From Selaginella moellendorffii (lineage: Eukaryota > Streptophyta > Lycopodiopsida > Selaginellales > Selaginellaceae), in NCBI RefSeq assembly GCF_000143415.4, contig NW_003314356.1:231462-295461 (forward strand): a stretch of 64,000 nucleotides of DNA. Direction: 5' to 3'. The notes below the pieces were generated by a model. That model did no database searches. It had not been told where the DNA came from and saw only the letters and a list, made by a program, of their open reading frames with translations. A program made the position numbers and the translations under genes. Below, in pieces: positions 1 through 10,014 of this stretch (within the stretch, counting starts at the first letter, position 1; every line of letters begins with the position of its first letter).

Positions 1-104
1 AGCTTATTGAGCAAGCAATATGTGCCCTTCATTGTCAACAACATAATGTAAGGAATCAACTCCTCGAGGTGTCGAAGGCTAAAGGATCCCTGAAAGCAGG
101 ACCA

Positions 105-240
105 ATCAGATGAGACCAAGTCTGAGACCGATTCTAAGACCAAGTTCGAGACCGAGTTCGAGATTGAGTCCAAGGTCAAGTCCAAGACTGAGTCTAAATA
201 CTAATACAAGTAATGACGTGAAAGCCCAAAACATGTCTAC
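105..240 (+). repeat. Degraded LTR minisatellite copy
   Basis: GAGACC/GAGTCC-type hexamers (gagaccaag, gagaccgag, gagtccaag) run into 'actaatacaag' and 'gtgaaagccca'. The same order of motifs occurs at the end of the minisatellite in the LTRs at 32,100 and 37,920. This is therefore a diverged member of the LTR family of the right half of the window. Reading frames across it are by-products of the hexamer period. Confidence 0.7.
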
Positions 241-680
241 CAAGGGGGGGGGGGGGGGGCCTAAGGGGTTCCCAAAATTTAAAAGGGGAAAAAAGGGCCA
301 AATACCAATCTTGAAAAAACCCCCTAAGGGGGGCCCCAAATTATTTGGGGGTAAAAACGGGGGCCAAAGGCCCTTGGGGGGAATGAGCCAGGACCCCAGT
401 GGGGCCCGAAGGGCCCCCCCAGGAAAGGGTTAAAAAGAACCCCCCCCCCCCGAAGGGAAAACAAATGGGGGGCCCCTGGGCCCAGGGGAGGGGGGCCCCC
501 CCTGAAAACCCTAAGGGCCCTTGGGCCCCCCCCCTTTTAGGGGGTTGGGCCCTCCCCTTTGGAAGGAAAAGGGGGAATAAGGGTACCCATACCCAGCTGT
601 TAGGCCCCGGGGTTTCCCCCCCATGGCCCCAAAAAAGGGGTGGCTCCAAAGGTTGGGAATTAAAGGGGCCAAAGAACAAA
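241..680. other. Low-quality contig end duplicating 781-1210
   Basis: The stretch is full of G, C and A runs, yet aligns base for base with 781-1210 beyond the gap. For example 'accaatcttgaaaaaac' matches 'actagtcttgaagaaac', and 'acccagctgttaggcc' matches 'accgagctgttaggcc'. In the left copy single bases are often replaced by their neighbour, which gives homopolymers. This pattern is expected of a badly called read end rather than of biology. Frames called here are not genes. Confidence 0.85.
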
Positions 681-780
681 NNNNNNNNNNNNNNNNNNNN
701 NNNNNNNNNNNNNNNNNNNNNNNNNNNNNNNNNNNNNNNNNNNNNNNNNNNNNNNNNNNNNNNNNNNNNNNNNNNNNNNN
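681..780. other. Assembly gap of exactly 100 N
   Basis: One hundred undetermined bases, the usual length for a gap of unknown size. The flanks overlap in sequence, so the true gap is probably negative. Confidence 0.95.
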
Positions 781-1210
781 GTATAGTAGGGATAATAAGG
801 TCTAAGTACTAGTCTTGAAGAAACTCTCTAGTGGTGCTCCAAATTGATTTGAGGTTAAGACTGGGGTCAAAGGGCCTTGGGTGGGAGTGAGCATGGACTC
901 AAGTGGTGCCGGAAGGGCCACCCAAGGAAGTGCTTAAAAGTAACTCCCACTCCCGGAAGGGAAATCAATTGTGGTGCTCTTGGCTCATGTGGAGTGGTGC
1001 CCCACTTGAGTACCTTATGGCTCATTGGTCCTCACCCTTTTTAGGGGCTTGGGCCTTCCCTTTGGGATGGAAGTGGGGGAGTAGGGGTACCTATACCGAG
1101 CTGTTAGGCCATGGTGTTTCCCCCCAGTGTCCCAAAGCAAGTGTTGCATCTAAGGCTTGGGATTTAGAGGGTCTAATGATCAAGTCTTGTTGTACCAATG
1201 AATGTTAAAA
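781..1210. other. Clean copy of the gap-flanking sequence, no gene
   Basis: It begins 'gtatagtaggg', which is where the LTR family continues after its 'ctccaaaagtatagtagggg' motif, then departs from the younger LTRs. A 101-codon frame (903-1208) is open but has no recognisable domain, and its counterpart in the left copy is garbled. Most likely an LTR-derived relic. Confidence 0.5.
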
Positions 1211-2290
1211 ATTTGGAGGCTTAGTGTGCTTGGTTACTTGTGTCTGCAGGGAGTGTAGCCGAACCTTAAATCTAGTATAACCCAAGGAGAGGGATTGAGA
1301 GAGAACTTGGGAATCCGTGGATGGATGGCTAACACTCCATTGCTTATGCAGTGAGTTGCTGAAACCAAATAAGACTAAGTAGGTGCTAGTACAATAAGTA
1401 GGAACTTTGGCGAGGGAATTTAACTAAAGCCAAGGCCATGATGGTCGAATAAACAAGGTAAGCTAGCAAATTGGAAAGGAAAAATTTATGGTTTACACAT
1501 AAAAACATGCCTTGTGAGGTGATCTGTGCAGTATATGATCATTCTTTTTACCGAGATGAGAAGGGTAAGCAATGTTTACTTCCTCTTTGTCATGTTTTCT
1601 TGTTGATATTGGTTTTTCTAATATGACAATTCATGTTTCTAACTAGCCTCTACATGTTATATGGGAAAGACTCCAGTCTTGAACAAAGCCTTGAAGGTAA
1701 AAGCCATATACATTGTCCTACACAGCTTTGTGACATTTTCCCATTTTCAAGTGAGGTGAAAGCTCATCAAGCTTATCCAGGATGTTATCAACCAATGAAG
1801 AGCTTTCAGAAAGCCGTAGAAAACATTGTTGCTCATGGATCAGCTGGATGACAAAGAAGAGGCTTTGGAAGATGCTCAAATCATAGACATGCTCAACATG
1901 TACATGAATACTGGTCACAACTTGATGGCTCATGTCATCATGTGGCTCATGATTACCTAAAGAAAAATCCTGATGTGCTCAAGGTAAACCTTTGCAGTTT
2001 CATACAAACTTTCTTCTTTAGGCCAAGAAAAATGACATTGCTAAACACATTTCAGAAGAGGAAATGCTCAACATTTTAGATATCAAAAGTATGTGCTACC
2101 TATCTAGAGTCAATGCTGGCCATTTTCCCCCGTTTTCATTCCTGAATTTGCCTTTTCTTTTTGCAGATTGTCAATTAACACTATGACTTGCAAATATATC
2201 TCCAATAGTCATTAGAAGAGCCTGGGTAGTGTTGAGTTTAATAGTGGGTGTGCATCTTCTCTCAAGTGATTTTCAAGTGATGTTCAAGTG
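1211..2290. other. No supported gene; exon-like scraps only
   Basis: AT-rich sequence with short open stretches. Around 1,830-1,960 there is an acidic open run (LDDKEEALEDAQIIDMLN) followed by 'caaggtaaac', which resembles an exon end with a donor site. I do not recognise the protein and could not connect neighbouring exons. It may be a retroelement or host gene relic. Confidence 0.3.
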
Positions 2291-2294
2291 ATTT

Positions 2295-2357
2295 GGCACA
2301 GGAGACATGGTGGCTGATATCTTCACCAAGTCCTTGGTTTATGATTGTTTTCTTTAG
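2295..2357 (+). pseudogene. Ty1/copia RNase H C-terminal scrap
   Basis: Twenty codons read GTGDMVADIFTKSLVYDCF and then TAG. The motif (D/N)xxADIFTK(P/S)L is the conserved end of Ty1/copia RNase H. The codon before the scrap region is a stop, so only this end is left. No LTR of this element was identified nearby. Confidence 0.5.
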
Positions 2358-3768
2358 TATCAATATAGTTTTGGTCTCTACTTGTTGAGGAGTTCCAATC
2401 TACTTGTTTAAAAAGCAAAGTGGCCATAAGTAACCACTTTAGAAAGGCAGGTGGAATTTCCTCAAAGTGGAGAGGTAGTTGATAATGAACTCAATTTCCT
2501 GTGGTAATACAGTTATTGCCTCAGAAAACAAAGCAAAAATTCTAAAAACCTTTAGCTCTTACATATAGTAGGAGTAACAAACAAACACTTCTTTTCTCTA
2601 CCCAACCAACATTAATATGTTACCAGTTTTATCACCAACACAATTGTCGTCCAATTTCTTGTCCTATAGTTGCCTGTTTGGGACTCTTTGGTTCTTATGC
2701 TTGCAGCTGGAGGTGGCACTGGGGTTGGTTCTGAGGAATCCAGTGACTCTTCTAGACCTCCAACTTTGTCATAAAGCTTCTCCACTAGGATTTTCTTGCA
2801 GGAGAACAAGGCCTTGACATACTCTATCGAAGCCAACAGGTCTGCTATCTCGAGCAGAAAATGGAGAAGGAGGCTTCTGCACTGGTTTGAAATCAAGCCA
2901 CTCTTTTTCTTTCAAGGCTGCACATTCCTAAAGATATAAAGGACCTGTAATAGCTACAAAGCTCAATTCGTAATGCATAGATGGGACTAATTCACTTAGG
3001 GAGATGTTGATTACTGTTAGTTTTGTTTTTTATTTCTGAATTTAGTAATACACAGGCCTTTCATAGAAATAAACAATTAATTTCAATTGCACATGAATAC
3101 TGAACATATTATATCCATTTGTCCTACATATTGGACTGGAAAACTTGTAGATGCTACTGTTGTTTCAACATCCTTGCATTGGAGAGGACAACAACTTTTG
3201 CTAGCTCATATTAGCTAAATTTCAAAAGACAAAAAGAAAAGACATTCTTGGCCTCAGTGTTAGTGTTGAGTTTTCTTGATCTCAGTTTTGCTTGTACCAA
3301 GCTTCCTTAAGCATCAACTTGGTAGACTTTGGTGGACACAATGATGGTTCTTTTTTAAATTCAGTTGCAACCTGGGCCTTAGTCAGCACTTTGCACAAAC
3401 AGCAAGCACACTTGCAAGGTCCATCATAATAATAATCTAAACAAATATAGTGTTGTTACCTTGTTTGAAACTATGAAGGGTTCTAAACTTTATAATCTCA
3501 CTACTGAACAATCTATACCAAGAATTTCAGTGTACCAAGGGTGTTCATTCATATCTAAGTTTAAATGAGATATCTAAGTTTTTATAACGTAATTTAAATA
3601 TGCCAAAAGGTTGTAGATAGTGCATCTAACACAAAACGTCTTGGAGTGAAAAAAAAACCAAATGAAATAGAAATGGAACATAAATGGAAATTATAGTATT
3701 TATTTCTTCAACTTTTTCTTTGCCCTGTTTCATATCTTTTTTTAAAGTTAATCTCATATAGGACAGGG
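2358..3768. other. AT-rich sequence without recognisable feature
   Basis: Read on both strands; only short unsupported frames (for example 2612-2896 on the minus strand) and no repeat shared with the rest of the window. Confidence 0.5.
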
Positions 3769-3769
3769 T

Positions 3770-4260
3770 ACTTGCTAGAACCCCAAAGGTGGCCTCAAAG
3801 CCATAATGCCTTTTCTATTAGTCCAAGTGCTCCATGTGTTCAAATCCCACTTAAAATGCCCAAAAATGCCACTAATATCCCAATCTCTTATATATCTGTT
3901 CTCACCATTTTATTAGTAGCCCAAAACCACCCATAAGATAAGACCATCCATTTCATGTGTGGTAACCCTATTACCATTTTTTAGCATCCTTAGAAAACCT
4001 AAAGATCTGGGGAACATTGTCCTCCAATATCTTTCCTTCAATCCCTATCAAGTCCCTCTCTATCTACAATAGTTCTCACCAATATTAATGGGTTTGAAGG
4101 CTCATCCATTAGGTTCTACTAACTTCTAGGACTTCCTCACTATGTAATTATATACTAAGCAAGAGGACCATTCCTCTTCTTTTCTATAGTCAGGGATTTT
4201 GGGACAACATTTTGAAACATTACAACCCAAACCTTATGGGTATGTATGTTCCCCACCTTC
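3770..4260 (-). repeat. Diverged inverted LTR fragment (first copy)
   Basis: Reverse complement of the middle of the LTRs in the right half, in order: the 'cttgctag' junction, 'gtccaagtgctcc', 'tagcatccttag', 'tccctatcaagtccc', 'ggacttcctcac', 'ttgggacaacattt', 'ccccacctt'. These correspond to LTR words such as 'agcatccttagg' and 'ttgggacaacattt' on the opposite strand. It lacks the LTR ends and is heavily mutated. Confidence 0.75.
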
Positions 4261-4261
4261 T

Positions 4262-5115
4262 AGTAAGCAACTAAATTTTTTATTCTACTTTAGTCATTTA
4301 ATCACACGTTTGACCATTGGAAGAGTCCCACTCACAACCTCTATAAATCTTATTCGAGAGTTGAGGACATGCTAGCCCGTAAATGGCATCTATGCCACTT
4401 AGCTTTTGCACTTGGTCCAAGTGCTTTATGCATTCAACCCTTAACACAAACACCCAAAACCATTGACAAACATTTATGTTATGCTAAAGCCATATTCATT
4501 TACCTTTGTCTTATTGTCCAAGACCACTTGTGCCATAGTTCTGTCTCTTAAAGATTGGGTCATCTATCCATGAGTGGTCATCCCAGGACCACACTTTAGC
4601 ATCCTTAAGATGCCCGAAAACATAGGGAACACCCTTCCCAAATATCCTTTCTTCAATCCCCATTAAGTCCCACTCCAATCCTAGTAATGCTCACCAACAC
4701 TGCCAATGAGTCAAGGCTTGAGGGCCCAACCATTAAATCCCACTAACCTTTAGGACTTCCTCACCACTTGACTATGCCTTTGGTCATTACATAAAAGGAC
4801 TATTCCTTTTCCTTTCTATAGTTTAGGACTTTGGGATAACATTTCAAAACACTATGACCCTACGTGAGCCTCGTGGGTACTCTCCCCACCTTTTGCCTCT
4901 GGGTGCCTTAGCCATGTGGCTATGAGGTTCTGATGAGCAGTGCCAAGTATCTAAGTAGGTAGTGCCACCTACACTTGGATTTCAAGCATCAACCATTCAA
5001 TCTCCTGAGGGAGCTAGAGCTGACTTTTGAATGCTTCACCAATGTTTGTATTCATTCTAGCCTTAAACTCCTCAATAGTTATACCCATGATGTGGGTGCA
5101 ACCTTCCTAGGTCAC
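4262..5115 (-). repeat. Diverged inverted LTR copy (second copy)
   Basis: Starts at the LTR 3' end in reverse ('ctagtaagcaactaaatttt', the complement of 'aaaatttagtcgcttaca') and runs back through 'gcacttggtccaagtgc' (4408-4424), 'aagatgccc', 'cccattaagtccc', 'ggacttcctcacca', 'gtaggtagtgccacctacacttgga' region and 'gacccatgatgtgggtg'-like words to the conserved block just 3' of the minisatellite. The GA minisatellite and LTR 5' end are missing. Two short stem-loops of the young LTRs (TGGCAT..ATGCCA and GCACTTGG..CCAAGTGC) are still perfectly paired here, although flanking bases have drifted. Confidence 0.75.
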
Positions 5116-5460
5116 ACTGGCCTTTCTTGTCTAAATTGATTCCGGTCTAAATTCCTGACTTGGATGATTGGGCATGTAGTGGTTATATAGGCTGGTGATA
5201 GCATGCTAAACCTATCCCCTTTTTGTCTTTTTATATCCTTGGCCATAATAACATACACTCCACTTGCTCAACATTTACTCTTCTCTTCCATGCCTATCTT
5301 ACTCACTGCCTTCTGGGGATCAAGGCTGTGAGATGTGCATCAATCTCAGCATCAACATCTTTGCAACAACACATGGTTAAATATTTCTTTCCTTTTTATG
5401 TTTGGATCTAGTTTAAATTAGAGAGGATTCACAAGATTATTGTAGAGGTGATTTTGTAGT
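5116..5460. other. AT-rich sequence, possible decayed gypsy LTR end
   Basis: No gene. The run up to 5,460 ends just before a primer-binding-like site (5,470), where the end of a 5' LTR would be expected, but I could not pair it with a second LTR. Confidence 0.3.
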
Positions 5461-5469
5461 TCTCCACTT

Positions 5470-5486
5470 TGGCGACCACGGTGGGA
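5470..5486 (+). other. Possible retrotransposon primer-binding site
   Basis: 'tggcgaccacggtggga' has the TGGCG(A/C)C(C) start that tRNA-primed plant gypsy elements often show after the 5' LTR. It is followed by purine-rich leader sequence and short ORFs. The tRNA was not identified with certainty and the paired LTR is not seen. Confidence 0.35.
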
Positions 5487-5988
5487 TAGGCGAAGTGAAG
5501 AGCACCCAAAAAACAAAGACTGGAAGCCTTGGCCACAACTAAAAGAAGAAGCCAAAGTCAAGAATCAAGGGAAAAGTCGAAAAGAGACAAAAAGAAGAAA
5601 AGAAGAAAAAATGACAAAAATCTACAGCAAGAAGTATAGCAATCATGCTAGAGACCAAGCGCTTGAAGACTATGATCATCTAGTGATCTCCCACTTCTCA
5701 AAAAGTCCAAGCATCTTCTATAACCACCTCTTGGTAAGAGGTTGAAGATGAAGAATATTCTTTGCATCAGAATATTTGAAGAATCTCCAACAAGAAATCA
5801 AAGCAAGCAAGTGCTAACAAGTATGAAAACATAAAGAACACTTGAAGATTGAAGCCACTCAAGTCGTGGAAAACTTGAAGTGTAAGCGTAATCGTTTTTA
5901 GCGGGAGGTTGAAGAAAACAAATATTTCAAGAATCTACGACAAGGAAATGACCAAAGAAAAATTCTAGCTGCTGGAGATGGAGGAAGA

Positions 5989-6183
5989 ATGAAAAAGCAT
6001 GACTGCCCATTTGGAGACACAAACTGTATGAGATACAAGGATTGCCTTCTATGTGGTTTCAGAAATTATGCAAAACCATACAAGCAATGCTATCCAAAAT
6101 GGCGATGTGACACCTACAAGAAAGCGAAAGCAAGACTCCGAATCAGGGATGAAAATGCCACAGCAGAAGAGAGAAAGAAATGA
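5989..6183 (+). CDS. Small Cys-rich ORF, unknown
   Basis: Sixty-four codons starting with ATG in a purine-rich context. Residues 6-41 carry cysteines spaced like a zinc-binding module (CPFGDTNC, then CLLC, then two more Cys), followed by a basic, Lys/Arg/Glu-rich tail. It lies between the possible primer-binding site and the left inverted repeat of the 13.6 kb element, where the leader or gag start of a gypsy element would lie. I do not recognise the family. It may be a gag-leader ORF or chance; the Cys pattern is the only support. Confidence 0.35.
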   Translation: MKKHDCPFGDTNCMRYKDCLLCGFRNYAKPYKQCYPKWRCDTYKKAKARLRIRDENATAEERKK

Positions 6184-6400
6184 GAAGAAATAGCCCAAGA
6201 AGATGACACCAAAAAGAGTGACGATATTTTAGAAAAAGAAGAGAAATAAGGCTTCAGTTGCTTTCAAAAACTTCAAGAAACACTTTTGCGACTCTTTTAC
6301 AAATTGTCTAGCAAATAGAAAGAATGCGAAAATGAGGAAATATTGAAAGAAAAATATGTTTACTTTTGATTTCTTTACAACTTGAAGAACCCTGACTTGG

Positions 6401-6754
6401 GTGTATTGTGGACACATCTTTCAACAGACAATTATTGAATTCCTAAGCATACATAAACATGAAACTTTTCAACCATTAATGCTCATTTTCAACATTGATT
6501 TGACAAGAGTTATAGCAGCAACAGAGTATGGAACCTTTGAACCACAAGTTCGTTGGTTTGTTGACACACTTAGATTTAGAGATTTTGAAGAGAATGCTAA
6601 ATTACTTTACCAACTTCTTCAAAGTCCTTTTGGTGTAACGCTACCAACAAACACTCTTAACGAACTATACATTATAGCATATTGGCATTGTTTAGGACGG
6701 ACAAGAATAGCTGGAGAATTAAGAAATCAAGGACAAGGCAATCAACAAATTTGA
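6401..6754 (+). CDS. Unknown ORF, gag-like position
   Basis: One hundred and seventeen codons, helical in character, with 'FEPQVRWFVDTLRFRDFEEN' near the middle and a Gln/Asn-rich end (GELRNQGQGNQQI). Codon use is AT-rich, like the gypsy element that resumes at about 20.4 kb. It sits directly before the left inverted repeat of the 13.6 kb element. One reading is that this ORF and the 5' leader belong to the same gypsy element as the sequence beyond 20.4 kb, split by the insertion. No domain is recognised, so this remains inference. Confidence 0.35.
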   Translation: MYCGHIFQQTIIEFLSIHKHETFQPLMLIFNIDLTRVIAATEYGTFEPQVRWFVDTLRFRDFEENAKLLYQLLQSPFGVTLPTNTLNELYIIAYWHCLGRTRIAGELRNQGQGNQQI

Positions 6755-6789
6755 ATTGGTAATTTGAGTTCAAGAAACCGAGAGGAACC

Positions 6790-6846
6790 TAAACTTGAGT
6801 AAGCTCTATTTCGTTAAAGTAAGAATTGTCATTATCCCACTTGTAA
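6790..6846 (+). repeat. Left inverted repeat of the 13.6 kb element
   Basis: The 18-base core gctctatttcgttaaagt (6803-6820) recurs in reverse complement at 20355-20372. The flanking 'aacttgag' side is similar too, and weaker similarity runs on inward. Together about 50 diverged bases pair. Confidence 0.6.
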
Positions 6847-7242
6847 AATAAGGTTTCCAAACCTTTATATAGTATATAAATATAACAAAATTCAACTGCA
6901 TTGAGGCACATGCCATTTTATTTTAAACAAGGAAATGTCTACTCAATCACTTCTCCTCCCCCTGCCACTGCTTCACCTCTCTCTTCTCCTTGTCATCGTC
7001 GTCCAATTTCTTTCCATCCTTTTAATATTGGCTTAGTTGCTCCGAGTCTAGGTGGAGCCCAAGTCCCCATTCAATCTTTACTTTCCCCTTATTAATAAAA
7101 CAACTTCGTAGACTTCCAATAACATGCTGTAACACTTCTAGTATAATGCAAATCCTCTCAAAGAATTGTATTTTAATATTAATACAATGGCATGGAACCC
7201 CATGCCATAATAAGTTACATTTTTAAATAAATACATGCCATC

Positions 7243-8105
7243 TCAGACTGTTATTTTTTGCCTCCAACGCCTATACAATAATCTTGGAATTTCATCACTC
7301 TCCACACTATCAGGATTTAAACCCAATAGTAATGCCATCTCTTCTCTAATACGTCCACGCTCATGTTTAGTGGTCGAAGAACCCATCCGGTTGAGCAGAT
7401 TATGGAGATGCGGATAGTGCTTGGCTAGACAATATACATGCCATAAATGATGACTGATGTCTGTCCGATCAAATGGCTTCTGATATACCGTTCCATCTGC
7501 CATTTGGTTGATTTCTGCAGCCACCTCCTGGACTGGCCGGTTCTCTATCACCATCGCTCCAAGCCGTTTTGCAAGGTCCCCCAGAACATACGGTTTCTTC
7601 TCCCTAGTTTCCATACTGCAAGAGATGGGGTGCACTGCATATGTGTGCGTGTTCGCTGCAGTTTTAATCGGCGAGTCATCGATGATGAGGATTTCACTTG
7701 ACCTAGCAGTCCGGTTCATCACTACAGCCTCTGGCTTGACGAAGATGGGCTTGCTACCCCTCACATGGACCATAGTCAAGCAATCCTCCTGCGTTAGGAG
7801 AAAGTCAAATGGTAATATTACTCGCGTCTGATCGTGCATCATCTGTAGCAACGTTAATGCATTGTGGCGCATCATGGATGTCCAAACTCCCAATTGCAAA
7901 TTGAACCCGGCCCTCTGTTTTAAGTGTCGCATGGTCATTATTAGATCCCGCAGTTTCTCCCGTGTGATTAATGTGAATCTGTCTCTTTTGACCAACTTGC
8001 GACCGCAGGCTTTGGAGGGTGCAGTGACATTCGAGGACGAGCCACGCTCATGGGAGAAAAGGACACCGTTCAGATCAAAAACGATACAGTACCTTCGCTG
8101 TGACT
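7243..8105 (-). CDS. FCP1/NIF-like HAD phosphatase domain (last exon)
   Basis: This last exon opens with ESQRRYCIVFDLNGVLF, the HAD nucleophile motif, and continues with LGVWTSMM and ILIIDDSPIKTAANTHTY. These are the three landmarks of the FCP1/NIF phosphatase fold that dephosphorylates proteins such as the RNA polymerase II tail. In the first motif the second Asp of DxD is Asn (DLN), a form I recall from a plant branch of the family; catalysis may be altered. The ORF's own ATG lies in the preceding intron, so it is not a real start. A helical tail of about 100 residues follows the fold and ends at the TGA on 7243-7245. Role in the element is unknown; it could modify transcription of the element or be a structural domain. 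Confidence 0.7.
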
Positions 8106-8152
8106 CTAAAATGAAATGCGTCAGCATAAAAAATGGTACAAGTCAATTTTAC
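8106..8152 (-). other. Phase-1 intron before the phosphatase exon
   Basis: GT-AG interval of 47 nt; removing it joins NIVD(G/E) to ESQRRYC in frame. It has no palindrome, so palindromes are not required for splicing of this gene. Confidence 0.7.
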
Positions 8153-8740
8153 CATCTACAATATTAGCGAATGGTGCTCCCGATGGTCGTTGAGAGGGTT
8201 TTGGTCGAGGAAACGTGAAGGGCAGAAATACTCTCCTCTGCAATGTGGGGTCAATCGCATCCGATGGCGTGTGGGCACATGCCATTTCAGTTGTAGACTC
8301 TGGTACAACTGGCTCAACAGTGGCATGGGGTGGTTCCGATGGCGTGTGATCACACGCCATTTCAGCTGATGCCTCTGTTGGCAAAGTGGACATGACTGAA
8401 CAGGCAGCAAGGGCGGTGTAGGGAGGTTCCAACGGCACGTAGTCAGACAATTGGGCACACGTTGAGTCCGTTGGAAATGAGGATACGACCGGCTCGGCGG
8501 CTGGGGCGGCCTCATGCGGGTCCAATGGCGCCTGGTCACCGTCAGTTGGATACGTGGACAAGATTGACTCAGTGGTATGGGGAGCATCAAGTGGAGCATG
8601 GTCAGCTTGCTTGGCATTGATATGGATAGTAGCCTCCACCAGCTCTGATGACTCTTGCAGGCAAGTAGAGTCCACTGGCGGATCCATATGCATGTCCAAA
8701 TATCTCCCTTCGATTGAGATGGTATCCTCCCTACTGGCTA
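8153..8740 (-). CDS. Pro/Thr-rich degenerate-repeat exon
   Basis: A 588-nt exon with five imperfect repeats of the type DHAPLDAP...PVxSxxPT, ending in a basic stretch (FPRPKPSQRPS). In two of the repeats the segment MACDHTPSEP or MACAHTPSDA is encoded by palindromes at 8339-8360 and 8264-8285, so here the palindrome is read as protein. The region has low complexity and is probably a flexible linker between the acidic tract and the phosphatase domain. Confidence 0.6.
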
Positions 8741-8787
8741 CTAAAAACAAACTCATTAGCACATTGAATCGACTATACTGTATTTAC

Positions 8788-9700
8788 CATCAACTGCTAT
8801 TGAGGAACTAGGACCGATATCACTTGGGCGCACTGCTGATTCTGAAGGATTGGACATACGTTTCGACCCTTGCTTGGCACTATCCTTCCTCGACACTAAA
8901 GGCTAGAGTTTGTATCTTAATTCAACTGAATAATCTCTACTTACCATTTGCTTTGCGACCTACATGGACAATGTTAAAAATGGTAAAAGGTTAGGAATGG
9001 ATGTACTATTATTTACCTGATGGTTTGTCTTGTATGACCTTCCTCCGCTGCTCTTTGGCCACCTCAGGCTGGCCATCGTCGTCATCATCGTCGTCGTCGT
9101 TATTGTGATTGTCACCATTGTGAGGACCATCCAAGTCCTCTTCGTCCTCCTCTTCTTCGTCCTCCTCTTCTTTGTCCTCCTCTTCGTCCTTCTGCTCTTC
9201 CTGCTCATTATCTTTTTCTGGCTCCTCATCCCCCTCTTGCATTTCTTCCATAGGCTGCTCAGGCTGGATGGCTTGTTCTTCCAGGACCATCTTGGGAAAA
9301 TCATCTGGCCGAGTCTCCATCTCAAAATACAAGACATCCATAGCCTATTTTAGTGCGTGACCTAGGACCGTATCCTCACCCGACTGTCTTAACATGGTTT
9401 CTGCACGTTCTTGCACCCTTCGAAGACGACGAGATGAGAAAAATGTGGCCCTGACTTGAAAAGCATCCCTCATCCATTGTACCTCTCCATTGAGATTGGG
9501 GAAGGGGAGTCCGCCATAGGAATCTGAGTCAGGAGGTGGTGACCGCGAGGCATTACCTATCATCTTTTCGTTGCCCTTCTTCCTTTTCGAATCAAACGCC
9601 TCTGATCCCAACGACTGTCCAACGTGCTTTCGCTTTTTATGACCACTGTCAGTTTGAGCTTGGCTGGTGCTTGCCTGTTTTGCCTTTGAAGAAGTGTCTC
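8788..9700 (-). CDS. Basic linker, acidic tract and microexon
   Basis: Three exons: 9017-9700, 8945-8959 (15 nt, five codons) and 8788-8895, parted by introns of 57 and 49 nt. The first begins DTSSKAKQASTSQAQTD, has basic nuclear-signal-like KKRK/KRKK clusters, a segment around PFPNLNGEVQWMRDAF, a TAG at 9345-9347, and then a long Glu/Asp run (about 9,070-9,200 on the plus strand) with DDDDDDDD. The frame continues in phase past the TAG (HALK, stop, AMDVLYFEME), so a CAG to TAG change is the likely cause. The last exon is Ser-rich. No enzyme motif is seen. Confidence 0.6.
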
Positions 9701-9749
9701 CTACAAGGAATGGCATGAGACCACACGCCATTGCAAATATAATTTGTAC
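9701..9749 (-). other. 49-nt intron filled by a palindrome
   Basis: GT-AG, phase 1. The palindrome copy at 9710-9731 takes up nearly half of it, leaving only donor and acceptor flanks. Confidence 0.75.
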
Positions 9750-9964
9750 CTCCTTTTTTCCTATTGCTTGTCTGTTTGTCCTTCTTCGACGCGCCACCAG
9801 TGCGCTTTTCAGTCCTCATGTCTGAATATTCACATCGATCTATAATCAAAATGGCGTGAGGCCTCACGTGACCTTACCTTGTGCAGGTTGTGAGCTCGGC
9901 CCAACATGGGTATCTTCAACAGTAGCTGTTAACGCCGTTTCAGCATCTGGGGGTGGCCACGCTC
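9750..9964 (-). CDS. Two short linker exons
   Basis: Exons 9878-9964 (GAWPPPDAETALTATVED and on) and 9750-9839 (DRCEYSDMRTEKRTGGASKK and on), 87 and 90 nt, both bounded by phase-1 introns. They are Pro/Thr-rich and then Lys/Ser-rich, so probably unstructured. Confidence 0.65.
9840..9877 (-). other. 38-nt intron built around a palindrome
   Basis: GTAAGG donor and TTATAG acceptor, phase 1. The middle is palindrome copy 9851-9868 (CGTGAGGCCTCACG centre). At 38 nt it is close to the smallest size at which spliceosomal introns are known, so it needs transcript support. Confidence 0.7.
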
Positions 9965-10014
9965 CTGCATACAGAGCTTGTGAGATAACATTTAAACTTA
10001 AAGTGCGTACTCAC

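Noticed and set aside
399-812. Frames across the gap at the left edge
   Set aside because: They run through miscalled homopolymers and N bases.
8960-9353. Plus-strand hydrophobic ORF (VVIIVVVVIVIVTIV, LLFFVLLFFVLL) as a membrane protein
   Set aside because: It is the complement of the Glu/Asp tract of the minus-strand gene.
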